This document shows, piece by piece, positions 17,870-25,212 of a stretch of DNA of 64,000 nucleotides; position 1 is the stretch's first letter; the number at the start of each line of letters is the position of its first letter. Source of the DNA: Pseudacidovorax intermedius (GTDB taxonomy: Bacteria; Pseudomonadota; Gammaproteobacteria; Burkholderiales; Burkholderiaceae_C); the NCBI RefSeq assembly GCF_003350475.1, contig NZ_QQAV01000016.1, positions 45,918 to 109,917 on the forward strand, read 5' to 3'. The notes under the pieces were generated by a model, which was given only the letters and a program-made list of their open reading frames with translations, made no database searches and was not told where the DNA came from. Position numbers and translations under genes: made by a program.

Positions 17870-18847
17870 TCAGCGGCGTTGCAGATGGACGCCCAAGCGA
17901 TCCACCACCTGCGCGAAAGCGGTCGCCGCACCCGCCGAAAGGCCGGCGTACCCCGGGAAGTTGTGGATCATGTCCGACAGCTGCACATGCTCTACCACGC
18001 CGCCGGCGCCGGCCAGCCGCTGCGCCATGGCATCGCCCTGGTCGCGCAGCGGGTCGTAGCCCGCCGTCACGACGACCACCGGAGGCAGACCCGCCACGCT
18101 CGGCCAGCGCAGGGGCGAGGCCTGCGGAGCCAAGGCATCCTCATTGCGCAGGAAGTAGAGGTCGGCGAACCAGTCCAGCATGACCTGGTCCAGGAAGTAG
18201 CCCTTGCCGAAGGCGGTGATCGATGGCCAGACCTCGCCGCAGCGATCGGTGTAGTCAGTGACGGGGTAGAGCGACAGGCAGGCGGCTGGCTGCGGGCCCG
18301 CGCGCTCCCCGGCCGCGCGCAGTGCGGTCACGAGCGTCAGGCAGCCACCCGCACTGTCACCCGCCAGCGCGATCCGCGTGGGATCGGCGCCCCACCTGTC
18401 CGGCGCGTCGGCCACGGCCTGGAAGACGTCCCAGGCGTCATCCACGGCCGCAGGAAACGGATGCTCCGGCGCCAGCCGATAGTCCGGCACCAGCACGGCC
18501 ACGCCCAGCCGGTCGGCGATCCAGCGGGACTGATGGTCATAGGCCGCCGGGTCTCCCACGACGAAGCCTCCCCCATGGAAATAGATCACCAGGGGCGCAG
18601 CCTTGCCCTCGGGCATCGACGCCGGTCGGTAGAGCCGTGCCGGCAGTTCGCGGTCGGGCAGCGCCAGCACCTGCTCTGTCATGGCCACCTCACGTTCCGG
18701 CGGCCGCAGGCCGCGGGCGAGGTAGCGCTCCCGGTAGGCGGCCCGCGCCATGGGAATGGGCAGTTCGCGGATGCTGGGACCGCCGGTGGCTGCCGCGGCA
18801 GCTTGCAGCATCGCCTTGAGTTCCGGGTCGAGGGCGTCGTCTTTCAT
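17870..18847 (-). CDS. HSL/GDXG-family alpha/beta hydrolase
   Basis: A 325-residue hydrolase of the hormone-sensitive-lipase group. VIYFHGGGFVVGD gives the oxyanion HGGG motif, GDSAGGCLTLV the nucleophile (GDSAG), DPLRDQGDAMAQRL the acidic residue and LSDMIHNFPGY the catalytic His region. Such enzymes hydrolyse short acyl esters. The ATG at 18847 has GGAGA nine bases upstream; a longer frame to 18898 would enter the AT-rich promoter region. It is convergent with the dehydrogenase and divergent from the PaiB-like gene, so it may belong with the latter rather than with the amide island. Confidence 0.88.
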   Translation of the reverse strand: MKDDALDPELKAMLQAAAAATGGPSIRELPIPMARAAYRERYLARGLRPPEREVAMTEQVLALPDRELPARLYRPASMPEGKAAPLVIYFHGGGFVVGDPAAYDHQSRWIADRLGVAVLVPDYRLAPEHPFPAAVDDAWDVFQAVADAPDRWGADPTRIALAGDSAGGCLTLVTALRAAGERAGPQPAACLSLYPVTDYTDRCGEVWPSITAFGKGYFLDQVMLDWFADLYFLRNEDALAPQASPLRWPSVAGLPPVVVVTAGYDPLRDQGDAMAQRLAGAGGVVEHVQLSDMIHNFPGYAGLSAGAATAFAQVVDRLGVHLQRR

Positions 18848-18875
18848 TCGGCCATTCTCCAAATGTCGATGAATC

Positions 18876-18905
18876 AAATGTATTTTATTATCATACAATG
18901 CATTT
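18876..18905. promoter_or_regulatory. AT-rich divergent promoter with imperfect palindrome
   Basis: Arms AAATGTATT (18876-18884) and AATGCATTT (18897-18905) are inverted with one mismatch around an AT-rich 12-base spacer. The patch sits between two divergent start codons in an otherwise GC-rich region, as expected for paired promoters and an operator. Confidence 0.4.
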
Positions 18906-18928
18906 CAGACCGGCTGATTGGACCCACC

Positions 18929-19552
18929 ATGTATGTGCCTGACCATTACCGCAACGCCGACCCCGCGGCCGCCCTCGCCTGGCTGAGGCGGTATCCCTTC
19001 GGCACGCTGATCACCCGGGGGCCCGAGGGGGAACCGGTCGCCACTTCGCTACCGTTCTTCGCCCAGTCCGATGCGACCGGAACCCTCCGATTGGTCTCCC
19101 ATCTTGCCCGCCGCAATCCCCATGCCGCCTCGCTGGCGAGCGGCATGCGCGGACTGGTGGTGGTCAACGGTCCCAGCGCCTACATCTCGCCCCACTGGTA
19201 CGAAAGCGCGGCCAATGTGCCCACCTGGAACTACGTCGGCCTGCAGTGGGAAGGCGTCCTGAGGGTGATCGCCGACAGGCAAGACCTGCTCGATCTGATG
19301 CAGCGGTCCGTTCGCGCCTTCGAGCCCGACGGTGAAAACGGATGGCACATGGGCAAAGCGCCCGCTGACCATGTGGACCGGCTGATCGAGGGCGTCGTCG
19401 GCTTCGAGCTCACCGTCGAGGTGGCGCATTGCATGGAGAAACTGAGCCAGAACAAAGCCACGGACCGCGCCGTCATCCAAAGCCGACTGCAGGCCGGCAC
19501 GCCTGGGTTCGGCCCGCTGGTGGCCCAGCTGATGGAAGAAGTTGCCAAATGA
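18929..19552 (+). CDS. PaiB-like FMN-binding protein
   Basis: A 207-residue protein of the PaiB family. MYVPDHYRNAD at the start, FGTLITRGPEGEPVATSLPF, SAYISPHWYESAANVPTWNY and a C-terminal EKLSQNKATDRAVIQ-type segment are diagnostic. The fold is a split-barrel flavin-binding domain. B. subtilis PaiB is a negative regulator of protease and sporulation genes; in proteobacteria the name is kept but DNA binding is largely unproven, so an enzymatic flavin role is equally possible. It is divergent from the HSL hydrolase with an 81-base AT-rich gap. Confidence 0.88.
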   Translation: MYVPDHYRNADPAAALAWLRRYPFGTLITRGPEGEPVATSLPFFAQSDATGTLRLVSHLARRNPHAASLASGMRGLVVVNGPSAYISPHWYESAANVPTWNYVGLQWEGVLRVIADRQDLLDLMQRSVRAFEPDGENGWHMGKAPADHVDRLIEGVVGFELTVEVAHCMEKLSQNKATDRAVIQSRLQAGTPGFGPLVAQLMEEVAK

Positions 19553-19619
19553 GTTTTGTGATCTCATAGAACCATTCGGAGATCATTGGGACGTCTGAAA
19601 TCGAGGGGCCCGGACGGGC

Positions 19620-19646
19620 GCGACCGTCGCGCGAGGCGACCGTCGC
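19620..19646. repeat. Pair of GCGACCGTCGC direct repeats
   Basis: The 11-base near-palindrome GCGACCGTCGC occurs at 19620-19630 and 19636-19646, in the gap between the convergent PaiB-like and helicase genes. It could be a transcription-stop or protein-binding element; no T run follows. Confidence 0.4.
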
Positions 19647-19674
19647 CCGAAAGGAAGGCGCGCCCGCGGCGACG

Positions 19675-21924
19675 CTAGCGTCCCGACGCCATCGACACCG
19701 TCCACCAGCGCGGCAGCAGCGCCAGCACCTCGGGCTGGGCAAAGCGGTCGTCCAGCAGGTGCACCACGCCCGTGTCCTGCTCGGTGCGCACCACCCGGCC
19801 CGCCGCCTGCACCACCTTGCGCAGGCCGGGGTAGAGGTAGGTGTAGGCATAGCCCTGGCCGAACATGGCCTCCATGCGCTCGCGCAGCACCTCGTTGGCC
19901 TCGTCGTGCTGCGGCAGGCCCAGGCTGGCGACGAAGGCGCCCACCAGCCGGTCGCCGGGCAGGTCCACCCCCTCGGCGAAGGCGCCACCCAGCACCGCGA
20001 AGGCGATGCCCTGTCCGCCCGGCGCGAAGCGGGCGACGAAGGCCGTGCGCTCGCGTTCAGGCATCCCAGACGACTGCCGCCAGACCGGCACCCCGGGATG
20101 CTGGCGCGCGAAGGCCTCGAAGGCCATGTCCAGGTACGCGAAGCTGCTGAAGAAGGCGATGTAGTTGCCGGGCCGCTGCGCGAACTGCCGGGCCATCACG
20201 GCCGTGATCCGCGGCAGCGAGCGCGGGCGGTCGCGCAGGCGCGTGGAGACGTCGCGCGCCACCTCCACGCGCAGTTGCTCGGCGCGGAAGGGCGAGTCCA
20301 CTTCCAGCTCCACCGTGTCCTCGGGCAGGCCCAGCAGGTCGCGGTAGTAGCCGAAGGGCGCGATGGTGCCCGAGAAGAGCACGGCCGTGGACGCCCCCGC
20401 GAAGCGCGGTCGCAGGAAGCCGGCGGGCACCAGGTTGCGGATGGCCAGGGTCAGCGGCTCGCCCTCGGGCGTGTTCGTCACCTCGAAGACCGAATGCGGC
20501 CCGAAGACGTCGGCCAGCCGCACCAGCGCCAGCAGGCCGAAGAACAGCTCCTGCAGCGGCCCGGTCAGCTCCGGCGACGACTGCGCCGCATGCTCCGACA
20601 GGGCCGCGACCGCATCGGCCAGGCTGCGCACCAGCGGCTCGGGCAGGTCGGTGGCCGCGGCATAGGGCACGGCCTGGGCGCGCGACACCTGCCGCCATTC
20701 GCGCCGCACCCGTCGCAAGGCTGCCTGCACGAAGGCCGGCGCCACCGTCTCGCCGCCGTCGAGCAGCGTGAAGGCCAGCGTGGTCGAGTACATGGCGCGT
20801 GCCCGGTCCACCAGGTTGTGGGCCTCGTCGACCAGCACGGCCACCTGCCATTCCTCGTCGCGGGCGAGCGCATGCAGCATGGCGCTGCCGTCGAAGTAGT
20901 AGTTGTAGTCGCCCACCACCACGTCGCTCCAGCGCACCATCTCCTGGCCCAGGAAGTAGGGACACACGCCATGGCCGGCAGCAATGCGGCGCAGGGCCTC
21001 GCGGTCCAGCCAGCGGGCCTCGGCGGCTTCGGCGCGGGCCGCCGGCAGGCGGTCGTAGAAGCCCTTGGCCAGCGGGCAGCTGTCGCCATGGCAGGCGGCA
21101 CCGGGGCGCTCGCAGGCGGACTCGCGCGCGCTCAGCTCCAGCACCCGCAGCGCCCGGTCCTCGCCCAGCTGGCGCAGGGCGTCGAGCGCCACCTGCCGCC
21201 CGGGCGTCTTGGCGGTGAGGAAGAACACCTTGTCCGTGCCGTGCGCTGCCAGGCCGCGCAGCAGCGGATAGGTGGTGGCCAGCGTCTTGCCGATGCCCGT
21301 GGGGGCCTGGGCGATCAGGCAGCGCCGGCGCGCGGCGGCGAGGTACACGTCGCGCGAGAGCTTGTGCTGGCCGGCGCGGAAGTCGCCGTGCGGAAAGGCC
21401 AGCTGCGCCATCTGCGCATCGCGCTGCGCGCGGTGGGCCTCCTCCTGCTGCGCCCAGCGGGCATAGGCCTCGCACATGGCCTGCAGCACGGCCTGCAGGG
21501 CAGTCGCCTCGCAATGCTCCTGCAGCACCGTCTCCTCGCCACTCGCCAGGTCGAGGTAGACCAGGGCGACGGTGATCGACGTGAGCGCATCGCGCTCGCA
21601 CAGCATGGCCGCATAGGTCCGGGCCTGCGCCCAGTGCAGCGCGCGGTGGTTGCCCTTGACGCGCGCGAAGTCGCCGCGGAAGGTCTTGATCTCCTCCACC
21701 CGCCGCTGGCCGGCGTCGTAGCCGTCGGCGCGGCCACGCACCTGCAAGCCGTCGACGACCGTCTCCAGCGCCACCTCGCGTTCGTAGCCCGGTCCGCGCC
21801 GCGACTGCACCAGCGAATGGCCGGCCTGTCCTTCGTGCGCGGTGGGCGCCGGCACGAAGCGGATGTCCAGGTCGCCCGCCTTGGCCGCGAAGGCGCAGAG
21901 CGACTTGACGGAGACGCGGGTCAT
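19675..21924 (-). CDS. Cas4-like nuclease fused to XPD/DinG-type iron-sulphur helicase
   Basis: A 749-residue fusion. Residues 1-160 hold a PD-(D/E)XK nuclease core: Asp67 in GRADGYD and Glu78-Ile-Lys80 in VEEIKT, with a downstream AQARTYAAML helix typical of Cas4/RecB-like nucleases. From about 180 it is a superfamily 2 helicase: Walker A APTGIGKT (207-214), Cys271, Cys278, Cys283 and Cys321 positioned like the XPD iron-sulphur ligands, VVVGDYNYYFD and DEAH (366-369). The C-terminal GGAFAEGVDLPG, VGAFVASLGLPQ and QAAGRVVRTEQD are helicase motifs V-VI. Known DinG/XPD enzymes unwind 5'-3' and resolve unusual DNA structures. The ATG at 21924 opens directly on the nuclease fold. A separate VRR-NUC gene, which I recall as a frequent partner, is not adjacent here. 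Confidence 0.88.
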   Translation of the reverse strand: MTRVSVKSLCAFAAKAGDLDIRFVPAPTAHEGQAGHSLVQSRRGPGYEREVALETVVDGLQVRGRADGYDAGQRRVEEIKTFRGDFARVKGNHRALHWAQARTYAAMLCERDALTSITVALVYLDLASGEETVLQEHCEATALQAVLQAMCEAYARWAQQEEAHRAQRDAQMAQLAFPHGDFRAGQHKLSRDVYLAAARRRCLIAQAPTGIGKTLATTYPLLRGLAAHGTDKVFFLTAKTPGRQVALDALRQLGEDRALRVLELSARESACERPGAACHGDSCPLAKGFYDRLPAARAEAAEARWLDREALRRIAAGHGVCPYFLGQEMVRWSDVVVGDYNYYFDGSAMLHALARDEEWQVAVLVDEAHNLVDRARAMYSTTLAFTLLDGGETVAPAFVQAALRRVRREWRQVSRAQAVPYAAATDLPEPLVRSLADAVAALSEHAAQSSPELTGPLQELFFGLLALVRLADVFGPHSVFEVTNTPEGEPLTLAIRNLVPAGFLRPRFAGASTAVLFSGTIAPFGYYRDLLGLPEDTVELEVDSPFRAEQLRVEVARDVSTRLRDRPRSLPRITAVMARQFAQRPGNYIAFFSSFAYLDMAFEAFARQHPGVPVWRQSSGMPERERTAFVARFAPGGQGIAFAVLGGAFAEGVDLPGDRLVGAFVASLGLPQHDEANEVLRERMEAMFGQGYAYTYLYPGLRKVVQAAGRVVRTEQDTGVVHLLDDRFAQPEVLALLPRWWTVSMASGR

Positions 21925-22120
21925 CTCAGGGTTCCAAAGCCATGCACAACATCGACGCCGCATGAGCCGGCCACGCCCACATCAATCGAATGGCCGCGGA
22001 GCAGGCCATGCGCGGGCACCCGAGGAGCTGGCTTCGCCAGGCCTCTGGGTGCGCCCCCTCCAAGCCGAAGGCGCCAGAGAGGGGGGAGCCGCGAAGCGGC
22101 ATGGGGGGTGCCTCTTCACT

Positions 22121-23350
22121 TCAGCGGGGCATCGCCGCGGCGCGGACGACGCGTGCGCGGCCGGCACCCGCGCCGGCCAGGGCCAGCGCCACGCCGATGG
22201 CGCCGAAGAGCAGGGCCGAGGCGCGGAAGCTGCCCGTCCAGGCCCGCAGCAGCCCCACCAGCATCGGCCCCGTCGCGGCCACCAGGTAGCCCACGCCCTG
22301 CGCCATGCCCGAGAGCTGGGCGGCGACGCGCGCGTCGGGCGAGCGCATCACGATCATCGTGAGCGCCAGCGAGAAGGTGCCGCCCTGCGCGATGCCCAGC
22401 AGCACCGCCCAGCCCCAGATGCCGCCCAGCGGCGCGAACATGCAGGCCCACAGCGTCGCCACCGTGAGCACGGCCAGCCCCACGGCCAGCGCCACCTGGT
22501 TGCGCTGGCGCTGCGCCAGCGTGGGCAGCACCAGGCAGGTGGGCACCTGCACCAGCACCGACAGTGAGACCACGAAGCCCGCCGTGGCCGCGGCCAGGCC
22601 CCGCTCGCGCAGCACGGGCGCCAGCCAGCCCATCACCGAATAGGCGAGCGCCGACTGCAGGCCCATGAACAGCGTGACCTGCCAGGCCAGCCCGTCGCCC
22701 CACAGGCCGCGCACCCGGAAGGCGGAATCGCCGGCATCCCGCCGCGCCGGCCAGGCACGCGGCGCCCACAGCGCCAGCGCGACCGCGGCCGGCACGGTCC
22801 ACATCGCCAGCGCGCCCTGCCATCCCAGGCCCAGCGCCTGCTGCAAGGGCACGGTGAAGCCCGCCCCGCTGGCGGCGCCGGCGCACACCGCCATGGTGTA
22901 GAGGCCCATCATCAGCGCCGTGCGGCTGTCGAAGTCGCGCTTGACCAGGGCCGACAGCAGCACGTTGGCCACCGCGATGCCCACGCCCGCCAGGGCCGAG
23001 GCCGCGAACAGCAGTGGCAGTTGCGCCGAGCCACGCAGCAGCGTGCCGGCGGTGATGAGCACCATGCAGGCCAGCAGCGTGCGCTCGATGCCCAGGCGCC
23101 GGCCGAGCCAGGGCGCCACCATCGCGAAGGCACCGAGGCAGATCACGGGCAGCGTGGTCAGCGCACTGGCCGCTGCCGCCGACATGCCGGTGGCCGCCAC
23201 GATATCGGGCAGCACCACCGACAGGCTGGAGAACACCGGCCGCAGGTTGAAGGCGATGAGCACGATCGACAGGGCGAGCAGCCCCAGGTTCTGCGCAACA
23301 GGGCCGGATCGTGGGCGGGAGGATGTGGAAGCGGTGGGGAAGGCAGGCAT
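22121..23350 (-). CDS. CynX/NimT-type MFS transporter
   Basis: A 409-residue major-facilitator protein with about 12 hydrophobic segments. The opening IVLIAFNLRPVFSSLSVVLP is the hallmark of the CynX/NimT (cyanate/2-nitroimidazole transporter) subgroup, followed by MAPWLGRRLGIERTLLACM between the second and third helices. The ATG at 23350 begins a short cytoplasmic tail; the open frame runs on to 25213 but that part is antisense to the next gene and is not protein-like. No neighbouring gene hints at a substrate. Family assignment is good; cyanate as substrate is not supported. Confidence 0.85.
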   Translation of the reverse strand: MPAFPTASTSSRPRSGPVAQNLGLLALSIVLIAFNLRPVFSSLSVVLPDIVAATGMSAAAASALTTLPVICLGAFAMVAPWLGRRLGIERTLLACMVLITAGTLLRGSAQLPLLFAASALAGVGIAVANVLLSALVKRDFDSRTALMMGLYTMAVCAGAASGAGFTVPLQQALGLGWQGALAMWTVPAAVALALWAPRAWPARRDAGDSAFRVRGLWGDGLAWQVTLFMGLQSALAYSVMGWLAPVLRERGLAAATAGFVVSLSVLVQVPTCLVLPTLAQRQRNQVALAVGLAVLTVATLWACMFAPLGGIWGWAVLLGIAQGGTFSLALTMIVMRSPDARVAAQLSGMAQGVGYLVAATGPMLVGLLRAWTGSFRASALLFGAIGVALALAGAGAGRARVVRAAAMPR

Positions 23351-23656
23351 GCAAGAGAAAGGCAGCACCCGCAGGTGCGCGAAGGTCGTGGCCGACGATG
23401 GGCGCCGCTGGAACGGCGGCAGGTCCGCCGTGGGAGCGCGGATGCTGCCACAGCGGGCCCATGCGGGCTGTCGCGCAGGCCGAAACCCATGAAGGCCGCA
23501 CAGCCCGCACCGGGTGGCTCGTAGGACGGCACCGCCAGGGCGCCGCACATCGCGCGGCGGCCGGTGTAGTCCGGGGGCGGGGGGTCGGTCGCGGCCGACA
23601 GCCACCCGCGCTGCGCCCTTGCCGACGCGACCGGCCAACACCCCGATGGTGGACCC
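23351..23656. other. Intergenic region between divergent genes
   Basis: About 300 bases separate the MFS start from the di-iron enzyme start. It must contain both promoters, but I see no clear -35/-10 pair, palindrome or small gene; the open frames here are GC artefacts. Confidence 0.4.
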
Positions 23657-25192
23657 ATGCAGAACACACGCCTTGCCCGAAGGGCCGCCGAAGAAGCCCA
23701 GATGCGCCACCTCACCCCCGCCGCGCCCCCGGCGCCGCGGCAGCCGCGGGCTGCCGCCCCTGCCGCGAACGAGGACGGACGGGAACCGGCCCACGGCGCC
23801 CGCGCGCTCTACGACGCGCTGCTGCAGGCCAACGACCGGCCCGACGCCGCTTTGCGCGCCGAGGCCCGCGCCTTCATCGAGCGCTGGCGCGCGGAGATGC
23901 GCACGCAGCCCTGCGACCTGCCCGCTTCGCCCGACGGCCTGGCCACCTGGCAGCAGGCCAACCTGGCCTCGACCGGCGCGGCCTACCAGGCCTATCTGGC
24001 CGTGCGCAAGGCGGGCGGGCCACGGCGCTACTTCGGCAGCCGCTCGCATGCGCTCAACTTCCTGCGCGCGGTCGCGCCCACCAAGCTGGTGGATGGCGCC
24101 TGGCTGTATGGCCTGCTGCCCGATGCCGCCAATCCGCACCTCAACGACCTGATCCTCACCTACGTGGAGGAACTGGGCGACGGCGACCCCGACAAGAACC
24201 ACGTGCTGCTCTACCGCCGCCTGCTCGATGCGATGGGCATCGTGGACTGGGCCGAACAGCCCGACGAGGCCTATGTGCAGGGCGCGTTGCAGCTGTCGCT
24301 GGCCGCCTGCACCACCGAGCTGTTGCCCGAGGTGATCGGCTTCAACCTGGGCTACGAGCAGCTGCCGCTGCACCTGCTGATCACGGCCTACGAGCTGGAC
24401 GAGCTGGGCATCGACCCGACCTACTTCACGCTGCATGTCACGGTGGACAACGCCGCGGGCGGCCATGCGCAGCGCGCCCTGCGGGCCGCCGCGGAGAACC
24501 TGCCCGCACTGGCCGACCGCGAGGCCTTCTGGGCGCGGGTGGCCGACGGCTACATGCTGAGCAACGCCGGCCAGGGCACCACCGACGCCATCGCCGCCTT
24601 CGACCCCCACCAGGCCCTGCTGCAGGTGCTGGGGGGCCGGGCCGGTGAAGGCAGCCTGGCTCATTCCGACTACTGCCGCATCGAAGGCCGCACGGTCAAC
24701 CAGTGGCTGGCCGATCCGGCCGCCGTCGGCGGTTTCGTGGCCGCCCTCGAACGCAAGGGGTGGCTGGTGCGGGGCAGCGACCCTGCGCAGAGCCGCTTCT
24801 GGGCGCTGCTGCAGGGCGAGCACGCGAGCATGTTCGGCGTCTTCGGCGACTACGAGCTGCAGGTCATCTACGACTGGATCCGCGGCGACGCAGCGGCCGA
24901 CGGGGCGGCGTTCGTCCGCGCCGGCCCGGCGGCCCGGGCGCCAGCGCCCCCGCGCGCCTTCCGGCATGTGCGTCGGGCTGCGCAGGGTCAGACGCCACTG
25001 TCGCTGGCCACGCTGGCGGAGGACGGAAGCACGCTCGACCCGGACCTCGCCGAGTTGCGGCAGATGCTGGAGGGCGACGATGTGGTCGGTCGCGGCGCGG
25101 CGCTGCGCCGGCTGCTGGGGCCGGCCATGCACTGGGGGCCGGCGGGGCTGGAAGCCACGCGTCACGTCGCCCAGATGATGCGGGCCGCCTGA
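23657..25192 (+). CDS. Haem-oxygenase-like di-iron enzyme (iron-containing redox enzyme family)
   Basis: A 511-residue member of the haem-oxygenase-like di-iron oxidase superfamily. A likely metal-ligand set is visible: Glu172-X9-His182 (ELGDGDPDKNH), Glu234 (LGYEQLPLH), and His260-X3-Asp264 with His270 (HVTVDNAAGGH). Relatives such as SznF, BesC and UndA oxidise amines, cleave C-C bonds or form N-N bonds. Most characterised members are about 200-350 residues; this one has about 100 extra N-terminal and over 200 C-terminal residues with no domain I recognise. It stands alone with no biosynthetic partner, next to an MFS gene on the other strand. The reaction is unknown. Confidence 0.8.
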   Translation: MQNTRLARRAAEEAQMRHLTPAAPPAPRQPRAAAPAANEDGREPAHGARALYDALLQANDRPDAALRAEARAFIERWRAEMRTQPCDLPASPDGLATWQQANLASTGAAYQAYLAVRKAGGPRRYFGSRSHALNFLRAVAPTKLVDGAWLYGLLPDAANPHLNDLILTYVEELGDGDPDKNHVLLYRRLLDAMGIVDWAEQPDEAYVQGALQLSLAACTTELLPEVIGFNLGYEQLPLHLLITAYELDELGIDPTYFTLHVTVDNAAGGHAQRALRAAAENLPALADREAFWARVADGYMLSNAGQGTTDAIAAFDPHQALLQVLGGRAGEGSLAHSDYCRIEGRTVNQWLADPAAVGGFVAALERKGWLVRGSDPAQSRFWALLQGEHASMFGVFGDYELQVIYDWIRGDAAADGAAFVRAGPAARAPAPPRAFRHVRRAAQGQTPLSLATLAEDGSTLDPDLAELRQMLEGDDVVGRGAALRRLLGPAMHWGPAGLEATRHVAQMMRAA

Positions 25193-25212
25193 GCACGCCC
25201 GCGCCAGGGGCA

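Noticed and set aside
22121..23350. Cyanate transporter CynX as a specific call
   Set aside because: Only the subgroup signature is visible; there is no cyanase or nitrogen gene nearby.
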